Of a stretch of DNA of 8,919 bases, positions 1 to 5,724 are shown in pieces; position 1 is the stretch's first letter; each line of letters begins with the position of its first letter. The stretch spans positions 1 to 8,919 of the forward strand of contig JAUWGI010000017.1 of the NCBI GenBank assembly GCA_030606505.1, read 5' to 3'. This DNA comes from Deltaproteobacteria bacterium (GTDB lineage Bacteria > Chloroflexota > Dehalococcoidia > Dehalococcoidales > BS750m-G39). The notes beneath the pieces are model-generated. The model searched no databases, had not been told where the DNA came from, and saw only the letters and a list, made by a program, of their open reading frames with translations. A program made the position numbers and the translations under genes.

Positions 1-230
1 ACCGTCTCCTCAGCCATGCGCACCGTATCTTCTTCCTTGGTGACATCGACCACCACGCTGGCGCCGCCCTTGGCCTCTATCTCCTTGACGGCCTCGGTTG
101 ATTCCTCATCCATACGATGCACCGCCATCATTACCTTGGCCCCCTCTTTAGCCAGAGCGAAGCAAAAAGCCTTACCCAGGCCCTTGGCATCACCAGTAAC
201 GATGGCTACCTTGTTGTCTAACCTTCCCAT
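1..230 (-). CDS. Short-chain dehydrogenase/reductase, N-terminal part only
   Basis: This is the first 76 codons of an SDR-family NAD(P)-dependent oxidoreductase; the gene runs off the left edge of the window. The protein opens MGRLDNKVAIVTGDAKGLGK, which has the beta1 strand followed by the TGxxxGxG dinucleotide-binding motif (TGDAKGLG, residues 12-19). A second strand (AKVMMAV, 31-37) follows, and VVVDV (59-63) lies where SDRs carry the conserved Asp near the adenine. The catalytic Ser-Tyr-Lys lies outside the window, so the substrate cannot be inferred. The ATG at 230-228 is preceded by AAGGAGGAG about 5 bases upstream. It lies 40 bases downstream of another SDR gene on the same strand, so the two are probably co-transcribed and may act on related substrates. 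Confidence 0.9.
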   Translation of the reverse strand, partial: MGRLDNKVAIVTGDAKGLGKAFCFALAKEGAKVMMAVHRMDEESTEAVKEIEAKGGASVVVDVTKEEDTVRMAEET

Positions 231-270
231 TCTAGCTCCTCCTTACTATTTGGTTAAGATTTAAAAAGCT

Positions 271-1053
271 TTATACCGCTAGAAAACCCCCATCGATGGG
301 GAGGGCAACACCGGTAATTGACGAAGCTTTGTCGGAGACGAGGAACAGCGCCGCGCTAATCACCTCCTGCTCCGTGACGTACCTGCCCAGAGGTATGCGC
401 TGGATGTCTCTCTTCACCCACTCCTCCTTAGTGATGCCCAGTTCCTGCGCTTTCTGCCCGGCGATGGCTACCCTCCTCTCGGTTTCCACCCGGCCGGGAC
501 AGATACAGTTAACCCGAATATTGTCCCTGGCTAAATCTACCGCCAGCTTCCGGGCCAGCATCACCAGTCCGCTCTTGGCCAGGGAATAGGTCATGGAATA
601 GCTGGCCTGCTTCAAGCCGGCGATCGAACCGGTGAAGAGGATGGAACCGCCGCCGGCCCTGCGTATTTCGGGAACGGCGAATTTGGCCCCGAAAACGGCG
701 GCCTTGAGGTGCACCGCCATCATATTATCATATATCTCTTCGGTGATATCTTCAACATTGTCGGGGCCGACGATGCCGGCATTGTGCCAGAAAATGTCCA
801 GCCGGTCGTAGGCAGCCACCGCTTTCTTAATCAAGCGCTCGATATCAGCCACCGCCAGCATATCGGCGGTAATGAAACTCGCCTCACCGCCCTGCTTTTT
901 TATGGCGTCCACCACCTCTTCGCCCCGCTGGCGGCTGCGGCCGCTGACTACGACCTTAGCTCCTTCCCGGGCAAAGCCGATGGCGCCGGCTTTACCAATA
1001 CCGACCGTGGAGCCGGTGATGACGGCGACCTTTCCTTGAAGTGCCAGAGGCAA
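271..1053 (-). CDS. Short-chain dehydrogenase/reductase (classical SDR)
   Basis: This complete 260-residue classical SDR is of normal family length. Visible motifs are TGSTVGIG (13-20, cofactor glycine motif), SGRS (37-40, where an Arg after beta2 favours NADP(H)), NAG (91-93), catalytic Ser143 in TGSIAG, and the Tyr156-x-x-x-Lys160 pair in YSLAK. After these comes the PG motif (ICPGRVET, 184-191), and the C-terminus reads LPIDGGFLAV, typical of FabG-like enzymes. It should catalyse reversible NAD(P)-linked oxidation of an alcohol or reduction of a ketone in the cytoplasm; the substrate is not predictable. The start is a TTG (1053-1051) with AAGGGGG seven bases upstream. No in-frame ATG gives a better N-terminus, because the cofactor motif already begins at residue 13. 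It is the first gene of a minus-strand pair with the partial SDR. Confidence 0.93.
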   Translation of the reverse strand: MPLALQGKVAVITGSTVGIGKAGAIGFAREGAKVVVSGRSRQRGEEVVDAIKKQGGEASFITADMLAVADIERLIKKAVAAYDRLDIFWHNAGIVGPDNVEDITEEIYDNMMAVHLKAAVFGAKFAVPEIRRAGGGSILFTGSIAGLKQASYSMTYSLAKSGLVMLARKLAVDLARDNIRVNCICPGRVETERRVAIAGQKAQELGITKEEWVKRDIQRIPLGRYVTEQEVISAALFLVSDKASSITGVALPIDGGFLAV

Positions 1054-1119
1054 AGCACTACCCCCTTAATCTCTTCAGGCGGATTTTATGCGCGGTAGGC
1101 AGTTAAAATATCCGTTTGA

Positions 1120-1148
1120 AGATTAATACATCGGGTTTTAAATGTCAA
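1120..1148 (-). promoter_or_regulatory. Candidate sigma70 promoter for the SDR pair
   Basis: Read on the minus strand, a perfect TTGACA (1148-1143) is followed after 17 bases by TAATCT (1125-1120), a weak -10. A TATTAA can also be read with a 14-base spacing. The transcript would have a leader of about 60 bases before the TTG start at 1053. The -35 match is strong and the -10 is poor, so this is a moderate call. Confidence 0.4.
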
Positions 1149-1162
1149 TAATTTTCCCCGGC

Positions 1163-1191
1163 TTGACAGGGAGAGGGTTGCAATATAAGAT
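1163..1191 (+). promoter_or_regulatory. Sigma70-type promoter of the nucleotidyltransferase gene
   Basis: A perfect TTGACA (1163-1168) is followed after 17 bases by TAAGAT (1186-1191), or after 15 bases by the better -10 match TATAAG (1184-1189). Transcription would begin near 1196-1199. An ATG at 1198 would then sit at the very 5' end of the mRNA without a ribosome site, which supports a downstream start for the gene. Confidence 0.6.
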
Positions 1192-1203
1192 TTTTTCATG
1201 GCA

Positions 1204-1209
1204 GAGAGA
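1204..1209 (+). promoter_or_regulatory. Ribosome site deciding the nucleotidyltransferase start
   Basis: GAGAGA sits nine bases before the ATG at 1219. It is too close to the ATG at 1210 and lies downstream of the ATG at 1198, so it supports the third ATG as the start. Confidence 0.5.
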
Positions 1210-1218
1210 ATGAAAGCG

Positions 1219-2322
1219 ATGAAAGCAGTTATCCTGGTGGGGGGAGAAGGCACCCGGCTACGCCCCCTGACCTGCAATACCACCAAGGCCATGGTGCCCG
1301 TGCTGAATAAGCCCTTCCTGGAACACCTGCTCGGCTACCTGAAGGGGCACGGTGTAACCGATATTATCCTGGCCATGAGCTACCTTCCCCACCACATCCA
1401 GGGCCACTTCGGTGATGGTACCAAAATGGGCGTGCGCCTGTCTTACCGCATCGAGGAGGAGCCGCTGGGCACCGCCGGCGCTGTGAAGAACGCCGAGGAT
1501 TTATTAGACGAGCCGTTCTTCGTCCTCAACGGCGATATACTAGCCGATATAGACCTCACCGCCATGATGCGCCATCACCGCCAAGCCAAAGCCAAGGTAA
1601 GCATCGCCCTGACGCCGGTGGAGGACCCGACGATATACGGTGTGGTCGAAACTGACGCTCAAGGCATGGTGGTACGCTTCGTGGAGAAGCCTAAGCGAGA
1701 AGAGGTCACCACCAATATGATTAACGCCGGCATCTATATCGTCGAGCCCGAGGTGCTGGACTACATCCCCCCGGCCAAGCCCACCATGTTTGAACGCTAT
1801 GTTTTCCCCTTGCTCTTAGAGAAAGACGAGGCGATACTGGGCTACCCCTCCGAGAGCTACTGGATTGACATCGGCACGCCGGAAAAATACCTCCGACTGA
1901 ACCATGACCTGCTGCTGGGCAAAGCCCCCTCACTGTTTAAGGCTACCGGGGGCGTTCAAACCGGTGATGGGAGCCAGATTAACCCTTCAGCTAATATCAA
2001 AGCTTCGGTGCTCATTGGAGAAGAGTGCGTTATCGGGCCGGGGGTGGAGATAAAGGGGCCGGCCATCCTGGGGCCGAAATGTGAAGTTGACGAAGGGGCT
2101 ACCATCGAGGGGGCGGTACTGTGGGACAATGTGAGGGTGGGTAAAAAAGTAATACTGAGAAACTGCATCGCCGCCTCACACAGTGAAATCCATGAAGAAA
2201 GTGAAGTGCCGGATAACTGCGTCTTGGGGGATAAGGTGGTGGTGGGTAAAAATAACAAGCTGGCTCAGGGTACCAGAATCCGGCCGGATAAACGAATAGC
2301 GCCAGGTTCTATATCCTTCTAA
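1219..2322 (+). CDS. Sugar-1-phosphate nucleotidyltransferase (mannose-1-phosphate guanylyltransferase-like)
   Basis: The predicted enzyme joins a nucleoside triphosphate to a sugar-1-phosphate, giving an NDP-sugar and pyrophosphate for glycan synthesis. Taking the start at 1219 (367 residues), the N-terminal Rossmann-like domain shows the signature GGEGTRLRPLT (8-18), the metal/nucleotide motif NGD (104-106), FVEKP (154-158), NAG (170-172) and WIDIGTPE (215-222). From about residue 255 the chain becomes imperfect hexapeptide repeats (for example CVIGPGVEI, AILGPKCEV, CVLGDKVVV), a left-handed beta-helix. This two-domain layout fits bacterial/archaeal GDP-mannose pyrophosphorylase-like proteins, but glucose-1-phosphate specificity cannot be excluded. 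In-frame ATGs also occur at 1198 and 1210. The start at 1219 is preferred because GAGAGA lies nine bases upstream, the family begins MKAVILxGGxGTRLRP, and the promoter places the mRNA start near 1198. Its stop overlaps the stop of the converging gene. Confidence 0.9.
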   Translation: MKAVILVGGEGTRLRPLTCNTTKAMVPVLNKPFLEHLLGYLKGHGVTDIILAMSYLPHHIQGHFGDGTKMGVRLSYRIEEEPLGTAGAVKNAEDLLDEPFFVLNGDILADIDLTAMMRHHRQAKAKVSIALTPVEDPTIYGVVETDAQGMVVRFVEKPKREEVTTNMINAGIYIVEPEVLDYIPPAKPTMFERYVFPLLLEKDEAILGYPSESYWIDIGTPEKYLRLNHDLLLGKAPSLFKATGGVQTGDGSQINPSANIKASVLIGEECVIGPGVEIKGPAILGPKCEVDEGATIEGAVLWDNVRVGKKVILRNCIAASHSEIHEESEVPDNCVLGDKVVVGKNNKLAQGTRIRPDKRIAPGSISF

Positions 2323-2885
2323 GCAGAAACCTTAAGCGTGACGTTAATCTTATCCCCCTTGACCTCAACCCCTTCCACCATCGGCATCTCACTGAGGGTT
2401 TGGGCTAAAGGCATCGCCTGCGCCACCGAAACAGCGATTAAAATGCCTTCATCCGTCGAGCCACCAGTCCAGACTATCTTAAGGTCTTTTATTCCAGCCA
2501 GGTGGTCGGTAAATTGCTTTAGCTGCTTGAAACCCACTGACGACGGTAAAACCAGCTGGAAGTTCCCCTCAGAAGTGACCGGGCTAATGTCTTGGTCAAC
2601 TTCCTTCTTGGCCTTCTTATCCTGTTTCGCCTGCTCTTTAGCCAGGCGCTCGGCTTCTTTCTTCGCCCGCTTGGCTTCCTCAGCCTCTTTCTTTGCCTTC
2701 TCCTTAGCTAACTTTTCGGCTTCCTTTTTTGCCTTCTTCTCCACCGCCTCTGCCTCCCTCTCTGACTTAGCCCCGAGTTCCTTTGCCTTCTTTGTCTCTT
2801 CGGCTTCTTTCTTGGCCTGCTCCTTGGCCAGCCGCTCGATTTCCTTCATCGCGCTGTTTTCATCTTCAGTTTCTTTATCAGCCAC
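2319..2885 (-). CDS. Charged-helix (coiled-coil/single alpha-helix) protein with a C-terminal alpha/beta domain, function unknown
   Basis: I do not recognise this 188-residue protein as a named family. Residues about 11-97 are almost entirely Lys, Glu, Ala, Arg and Gln with no helix breaker, except one Gly near 38. They contain repeats: ERLAKEQAKKEAEE (17-30), EKLAKEKAKKEAEE (57-70) and ERLAKEQAKQDKKA (79-92). Copies two and three are 22 residues apart, twice an 11-residue period, so a single charged helix or coiled coil is likely. Residues 108-188 form a compact domain whose pattern reads beta-alpha-beta-beta-alpha-beta (strands at FQLVLP, LKIVWT, ILIAVSV and INVTLKV), resembling a ferredoxin-like fold. 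There is no signal peptide or membrane segment. The start is GTG (2885-2883), with GGAGG eight bases upstream; the nearby ATG is out of frame and hits a stop after four codons. The stop TAG overlaps the converging nucleotidyltransferase stop. Confidence 0.8.
   Translation of the reverse strand: MADKETEDENSAMKEIERLAKEQAKKEAEETKKAKELGAKSEREAEAVEKKAKKEAEKLAKEKAKKEAEEAKRAKKEAERLAKEQAKQDKKAKKEVDQDISPVTSEGNFQLVLPSSVGFKQLKQFTDHLAGIKDLKIVWTGGSTDEGILIAVSVAQAMPLAQTLSEMPMVEGVEVKGDKINVTLKVSA
2630..2838 (-). repeat. Degenerate internal repeats encoding the charged helix
   Basis: On the plus strand, a block around 2630-2652 (CCTGCTCTTTAGCCAGGCGC) recurs with a few changes at 2816-2838 (CCTGCTCCTTGGCCAGCCGC), and a weaker copy lies near 2697-2720. 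These encode the repeated ERLAKEQAK-type segments, so they reflect repeat expansion inside the gene and not a mobile or CRISPR repeat. Confidence 0.6.
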
Positions 2886-2915
2886 AGCTCATACCTCCAG
2901 ATTTAAGCTGGAAAA

Positions 2916-2925
2916 AGGTATACCT
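2916..2925. promoter_or_regulatory. Perfect 10-base palindrome at the predicted transcription start
   Basis: AGGTATACCT is a perfect inverted repeat lying 5-15 bases downstream of the minus-strand -10 box, about where transcription should begin. That is a usual place for an operator, so a repressor site is possible. No regulator is identified, and a 10-base palindrome could occur by chance. Confidence 0.3.
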
Positions 2926-2930
2926 ATACG

Positions 2931-2960
2931 AGAATAGCCCATCAGGTGCCCATATGTCAA
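2931..2960 (-). promoter_or_regulatory. Sigma70-type promoter of the charged-helix gene
   Basis: On the minus strand, a perfect TTGACA (2960-2955) is followed after 18 bases by TATTCT (2936-2931), giving a leader of about 40 bases. The leader contains a small hairpin, TCCAG-7 bases-CTGGA, whose right arm runs into the GGAGG ribosome site. This could modestly limit translation, but the stem is short. Confidence 0.55.
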
Positions 2961-3020
2961 CAGTTTCACAGAGTTACCTTTTACCCAGTACTACTGTAGA
3001 AATCAATACCGACGTTGAGT

Positions 3021-3026
3021 TATACT
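3021..3026 (+). promoter_or_regulatory. Possible -10 box for the Rieske gene
   Basis: TATACT matches TATAAT at five of six positions and sits about 50 bases before the Rieske start, followed by an A-tract. No convincing -35 lies 16-18 bases upstream, so the promoter assignment is tentative. Confidence 0.3.
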
Positions 3027-3060
3027 AAAAAAAAGGGTTGAAGTCAGTAAAAAGAGGCCG

Positions 3061-3067
3061 AGGAGGT
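3061..3067 (+). promoter_or_regulatory. Strong ribosome site deciding the Rieske start
   Basis: AGGAGGT ends seven bases before the TTG at 3075. The alternative in-frame GTG at 3066 lies inside this Shine-Dalgarno sequence and would have to rely on the weaker AGAGG at 3053-3057. Confidence 0.6.
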
Positions 3068-3074
3068 GAGCCGG

Positions 3075-3425
3075 TTGAGCAAACTGGTGGCCGTGGGCAA
3101 GAGCGGCGAGCTGGCCGACGGAGCCATGAAACACGCTCCGACAGAGAAAGGGGAGGTACTGGTGGCCAGGGTCGGTGAGAAACACTACGTGGCTGATAAT
3201 CGATGCCCCCACATGGGCGGAAGGCTGTCACAGGGTAAGCTGGAAGGTACCGTGGTTACCTGCCCCCTCCATGGCTCGCAGTTTGACCTGAAGGATGGCA
3301 AAGTCGTGCGCTGGCTTAAAGGCAGCGGGCTTATGTCCAAGCTGGGTAAGGCGCTTAAGCCACCCAAGACAGTTACCGTATACAGGACGCAGGTCAAGGA
3401 TGACCAGATAATGATTGAGCTCTAG
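3075..3425 (+). CDS. Small soluble Rieske [2Fe-2S] protein
   Basis: This 116-residue protein consists of a single Rieske domain. The cluster-binding motifs are complete: Cys44-Pro-His46 (CPHMGG) and, 16 residues later, Cys63-Pro-Leu-His66 (CPLHGS), so two Cys and two His can bind one [2Fe-2S] cluster. Numbering is from the TTG at 3075; a GTG at 3066 would add three residues. There is no signal peptide, membrane anchor or oxygenase catalytic domain, so it is a cytoplasmic electron carrier of the Rieske-ferredoxin type. The partner is not apparent. After the second motif, residues about 79-100 (WLKGSGLMSKLGKALKPPKT) are longer and more basic than I would expect in a minimal ferredoxin. It is transcribed divergently from the charged-helix gene and lies 140 bases before the redox operon. 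Confidence 0.92.
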   Translation: MSKLVAVGKSGELADGAMKHAPTEKGEVLVARVGEKHYVADNRCPHMGGRLSQGKLEGTVVTCPLHGSQFDLKDGKVVRWLKGSGLMSKLGKALKPPKTVTVYRTQVKDDQIMIEL

Positions 3426-3480
3426 CCAAACGGCGAAATGTGATAACTTTGTAAGATTTATTCCCCCTGATTTTATGATT

Positions 3481-3507
3481 TTGTCACTGTTTATTGTGTA
3501 TTATGAT
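3481..3507 (+). promoter_or_regulatory. Candidate promoter for the redox/sulfur operon
   Basis: TTGTCA (3481-3486) and TATGAT (3502-3507, five of six matches) are separated by 15 bases, shorter than ideal, in an AT-rich stretch of the 140-base gap between the Rieske gene and the rubrerythrin-like gene. It is the only good -10-like site in the gap. The leader would be about 50 bases. Confidence 0.4.
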
Positions 3508-3565
3508 AGCGGCAGCCGGGGCGGGCGAGGAGTTTTGGCGATATTAAACCGGCAGAGGTGAGCCT

Positions 3566-4102
3566 ATGACAACCGGAAGCGAACAGGACAGGACCCTGAA
3601 AGCACTCCAGACTGCCATCCAGATGGAAATCGACGGCAAAGAATACTATCTGGAAGCCAGCCAGCAGAGCGGTAACGAGCTGGGTAAGAAGCTGCTCAAA
3701 ACGCTGGCGGCGGAAGAGGATATCCACCGGCAGACATTCGAGCGGATATATAACGCCATACGTAAGGAAAAGGACTGGCCCCAAACCGATTTTCAACCTG
3801 ACGGCGGCCGAAACCTGAGAACTATATTCGCCCGGGCTGCTGGGCAAGGAGGCTCCAAAGCCAAGGCGGCGGCCAGCGAGCTCGACGCCGTGAAGAAAGC
3901 CATGGATATGGAGAACGAGACCTACGATTTCTACAAGCAGCGGGAGCAGGCGGCTACCTATGCCGCCGAGAGAGAATTTTACCAAGCCCTGTCTGCCCAG
4001 GAGAAGGAGCACCACCTGATTCTGCTCGACTACTACGAATACCTCAAAGACCCCGCCGTCTGGTTCGTCGAGAAGGAGCACCATTCCCTGGACGGGGGTT
4101 AA
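3566..4102 (+). CDS. Rubrerythrin-like ferritin-fold diiron protein
   Basis: This 178-residue protein has a two-repeat four-helix bundle and lacks the rubredoxin tail of true rubrerythrin. A full diiron ligand set can be read: Glu21 (MEIDGKEYY), Glu51-x-x-His54 (EEDIHRQ), Glu116 (MENETYDFY) and Glu146-x-x-His149 (EKEHH). Related proteins reduce peroxide or oxidise iron in anaerobes, so a cytoplasmic peroxide-detoxifying or iron-handling role is likely; electrons could come from the rubredoxin domain of the Hrb-like protein encoded downstream. The loop at 80-105 between the two helical pairs is rich in Gly and Ala. The C-terminus (PAVWFVEKEHHSLDGG) is a conserved-looking tail for this group. 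The ATG follows GAGGTGA with a four-base spacer. It is the first gene of the apparent operon, 22 bases before the IscS-like gene. Confidence 0.85.
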   Translation: MTTGSEQDRTLKALQTAIQMEIDGKEYYLEASQQSGNELGKKLLKTLAAEEDIHRQTFERIYNAIRKEKDWPQTDFQPDGGRNLRTIFARAAGQGGSKAKAAASELDAVKKAMDMENETYDFYKQREQAATYAAEREFYQALSAQEKEHHLILLDYYEYLKDPAVWFVEKEHHSLDGG

Positions 4103-4124
4103 ATAGCCAGTCTGGAGGCAGCAA

Positions 4125-5315
4125 ATGAGAGAGGTCTACCTAGACTACGTTGCCACCACCCCGGTACTGCCCGAGGTGCTGGAGGCCATGCTGCCCTATT
4201 TCAGGGACGCCTACGGCAATGTCCAGTCCCTACACAACTGGGGGGATAAAGCCCGGGAAGCGGTGGAGGGGGCGCGGGGCAAGGTAGCCGACCTCATCGG
4301 GGGGGAGGCGGAGGAGATTATCTTCACCGCCAGCGGCACTGAATCAAATAACTTCGCTATTAAAGGGCTGGCCATGGCCCAGCAGTCCAAGGGGAAGCAT
4401 ATCGTCGTTTCGGCTATCGAGCACTTTTCGGTACTGCACTCAAGCCGTACCCTGGAGAAGTGGGGCTTTGAGCTGACCGAGGTGCCGGTGGATAAATATG
4501 GCCTGGTCGACCCCGATAAAGTAGCCCGAAGCCTGAGGAAGGACACCGTCCTTGTCTCCATCATGCATGCCAATAACGAGGTGGGCACCATCGAGCTTAT
4601 CAAAGAAATAGCCAATGTGGTGAAGCAAAGCGGGGCTATCTTCCACACCGATGCCGTGGCCACCGCCGGCACAATACCCATCGATGTCAGGGAGTTGGGG
4701 GTCGACGCCCTGAGCCTGGCCGGGAACCAGTTCTACGGGCCTAAAGGTGTCGGCGCCCTCTGGCTAAAGAAAGGGGTGCGCATCATGCCCTTCCTCGACG
4801 GTGGCGTGCAAGAAGGGGGGCGGAGGGCTGGAACCGAGGATGTGCCGGCCATCGTAGGGTTGGGAAAAGCGGCCGAACTGGCTAAAGCCGAGATGGGAGC
4901 GAGGGCGAAACGCTTCTCTGCACTGCGTGACAGGCTAATCGCCGGACTGCCCGCCGGAATCGAGCACGTGACCGTTACCGGACACCCCACCCGGCGTCTG
5001 CCCGGTAACGCCAGCTTCTGCGTCGAGTTCATCGAGGGGGAGGCCATGCTCATGCTGCTAAATCACCAGGGAATAGCCGTATCCAGCGGCTCGGCCTGCA
5101 CCTCCCGGGCGCTCAAAGCCTCTCATGTCCTCATCGCCATGGGGATTCCTCACGAGATAGCTCAGGGGTCGCTCCTCTTCAGCTTTGGGCTGGACAGCAC
5201 CGTGGGGGATGTTGACTATGTATTAGAAGCAATGCCGCCCATCGTGGACAAGCTGCGGCAGATGTCACCGTTATATTCCAAATTCCTCAAAGATAAGAAA
5301 GGGGGGAAGAAATAA
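4125..5315 (+). CDS. iscS: Cysteine desulfurase (IscS/NifS)-like protein lacking the PLP lysine
   Basis: At 396 residues this has full IscS length and a clear class V aminotransferase fold. Retained landmarks are SGTESNN (70-76, phosphate-binding loop), EH (99-100), HANNEVGT (148-155), HTDAV (174-178), YGPKGVGAL (204-212), RRAGTED (233-239) and SSGSACTS (320-327) with loop Cys325. The canonical S-G-H-K block that carries the Schiff-base lysine reads A-G-N-Q (199-202), so lysine is Gln202 and the preceding His is Asn201. The canonical HTDAxQ Gln is Ala179. The arginines of the (L/I)RFSLGR block are Leu351 and Leu356, and LDNAATTP reads LDYVATTP (6-13). Covalent PLP binding and normal cysteine desulfurase chemistry are therefore unlikely. 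It probably acts as an IscU partner, perhaps relaying a persulfide through Cys325; this role is inference. The reading frame is intact and GGAGG lies six bases before the ATG. iscU begins two bases after its stop. Confidence 0.88.
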   Translation: MREVYLDYVATTPVLPEVLEAMLPYFRDAYGNVQSLHNWGDKAREAVEGARGKVADLIGGEAEEIIFTASGTESNNFAIKGLAMAQQSKGKHIVVSAIEHFSVLHSSRTLEKWGFELTEVPVDKYGLVDPDKVARSLRKDTVLVSIMHANNEVGTIELIKEIANVVKQSGAIFHTDAVATAGTIPIDVRELGVDALSLAGNQFYGPKGVGALWLKKGVRIMPFLDGGVQEGGRRAGTEDVPAIVGLGKAAELAKAEMGARAKRFSALRDRLIAGLPAGIEHVTVTGHPTRRLPGNASFCVEFIEGEAMLMLLNHQGIAVSSGSACTSRALKASHVLIAMGIPHEIAQGSLLFSFGLDSTVGDVDYVLEAMPPIVDKLRQMSPLYSKFLKDKKGGKK

Positions 5316-5316
5316 G

Positions 5317-5724
5317 ATGCCGGTTTACAATGAAAAAGTTATGGACCACTTCATGAGCCCCCGCAATGTGGGCGAGATTGATAATGCCGACGGCGTCGGC
5401 GAGGTGGGTAACCCCGTCTGCGGGGACATGATGACCTTCTACATCAAGGTCGATGATAACCACATCAGCGATGTCAAGTACAAGACCTTCGGCTGCGGCG
5501 CCGCCATCGCCGTTTCCAGCATGGTCAGCGAGATGGCCAAGGGGAAGACCCTGGAAGAGACCAAGAAGATAACCCCGGCGCTGGTGGCCAAAGAACTGGA
5601 GGGGCTGCCCAAGAACAAGTACCACTGCTCCAACCTCGGCGCCCAGGCCCTGAATAAGGCTATCGACAACTACCTGAAGAAGCAGGGCAAAGAGGGGAAG
5701 GGCAAGAAGAGAGGTAAAAAATGA
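5317..5724 (+). CDS. iscU: Fe-S cluster scaffold protein IscU
   Basis: This 135-residue IscU/NifU-N family scaffold assembles [2Fe-2S] clusters and passes them to apoproteins. All ligands are present: Cys35 and Asp37 in GNPVCGD, Cys60 in FGCGAAIA, and His103-Cys104 in KYHCSNLG. The LPPVK motif used by the HscA chaperone in E. coli-type systems reads LPKNK (97-101), and no hscA or hscB is present in the window. The last 15 residues (KKQGKEGKGKKRGKK) are an unusually lysine-rich tail; the IscS-like neighbour also ends in a Lys-rich segment (KDKKGGKK). Separated from the IscS-like gene by one base and overlapping the next gene by four, it is likely co-translated with both. The scaffold assignment is firm; the sulfur source is the open question. 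Confidence 0.95.
   Translation: MPVYNEKVMDHFMSPRNVGEIDNADGVGEVGNPVCGDMMTFYIKVDDNHISDVKYKTFGCGAAIAVSSMVSEMAKGKTLEETKKITPALVAKELEGLPKNKYHCSNLGAQALNKAIDNYLKKQGKEGKGKKRGKK

Noticed and set aside
2630..2838. CRISPR-like or mobile repeats
   Set aside because: The repeats are degenerate, have irregular spacing, and encode the repeated charged helix in frame.
2338..2937. A 199-codon plus-strand frame rich in Ser, Phe and Ala
   Set aside because: It is the antisense of the charged-helix gene; Lys/Glu-rich repeats read backwards give Phe/Ser/Leu-rich nonsense. It has no ribosome site or family motif.
3426..3480. A terminator after the Rieske gene
   Set aside because: No GC-rich stem followed by a T-run is visible, so read-through into the operon remains possible.
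3426..3565. A PerR- or Fur-type operator upstream of the oxygen-defence operon
   Set aside because: The AT-rich stretch has no convincing inverted repeat matching either consensus, so only a promoter candidate is reported.
3491..4084. A 197-codon minus-strand frame opposite the rubrerythrin-like gene
   Set aside because: The sense strand encodes a diiron protein with all ligands in order. The antisense frame shows no motif and depends on GC-rich codon bias.
4737..4745. Lys207 in YGPKG as the PLP lysine of the IscS-like protein
   Set aside because: This lysine belongs to the GPKG motif that is present in addition to the Schiff-base lysine in canonical IscS. The alignment through LSxxGxxxYGPKG is gap-free and puts Gln202 at the PLP position.
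4600..4800. A frameshift or base error explaining the odd IscS active site
   Set aside because: The reading frame is continuous with recognisable family sequence on both sides. Changes at distant sites (Ala179, Leu351, Leu356) accompany Gln202, so a single error does not account for them.
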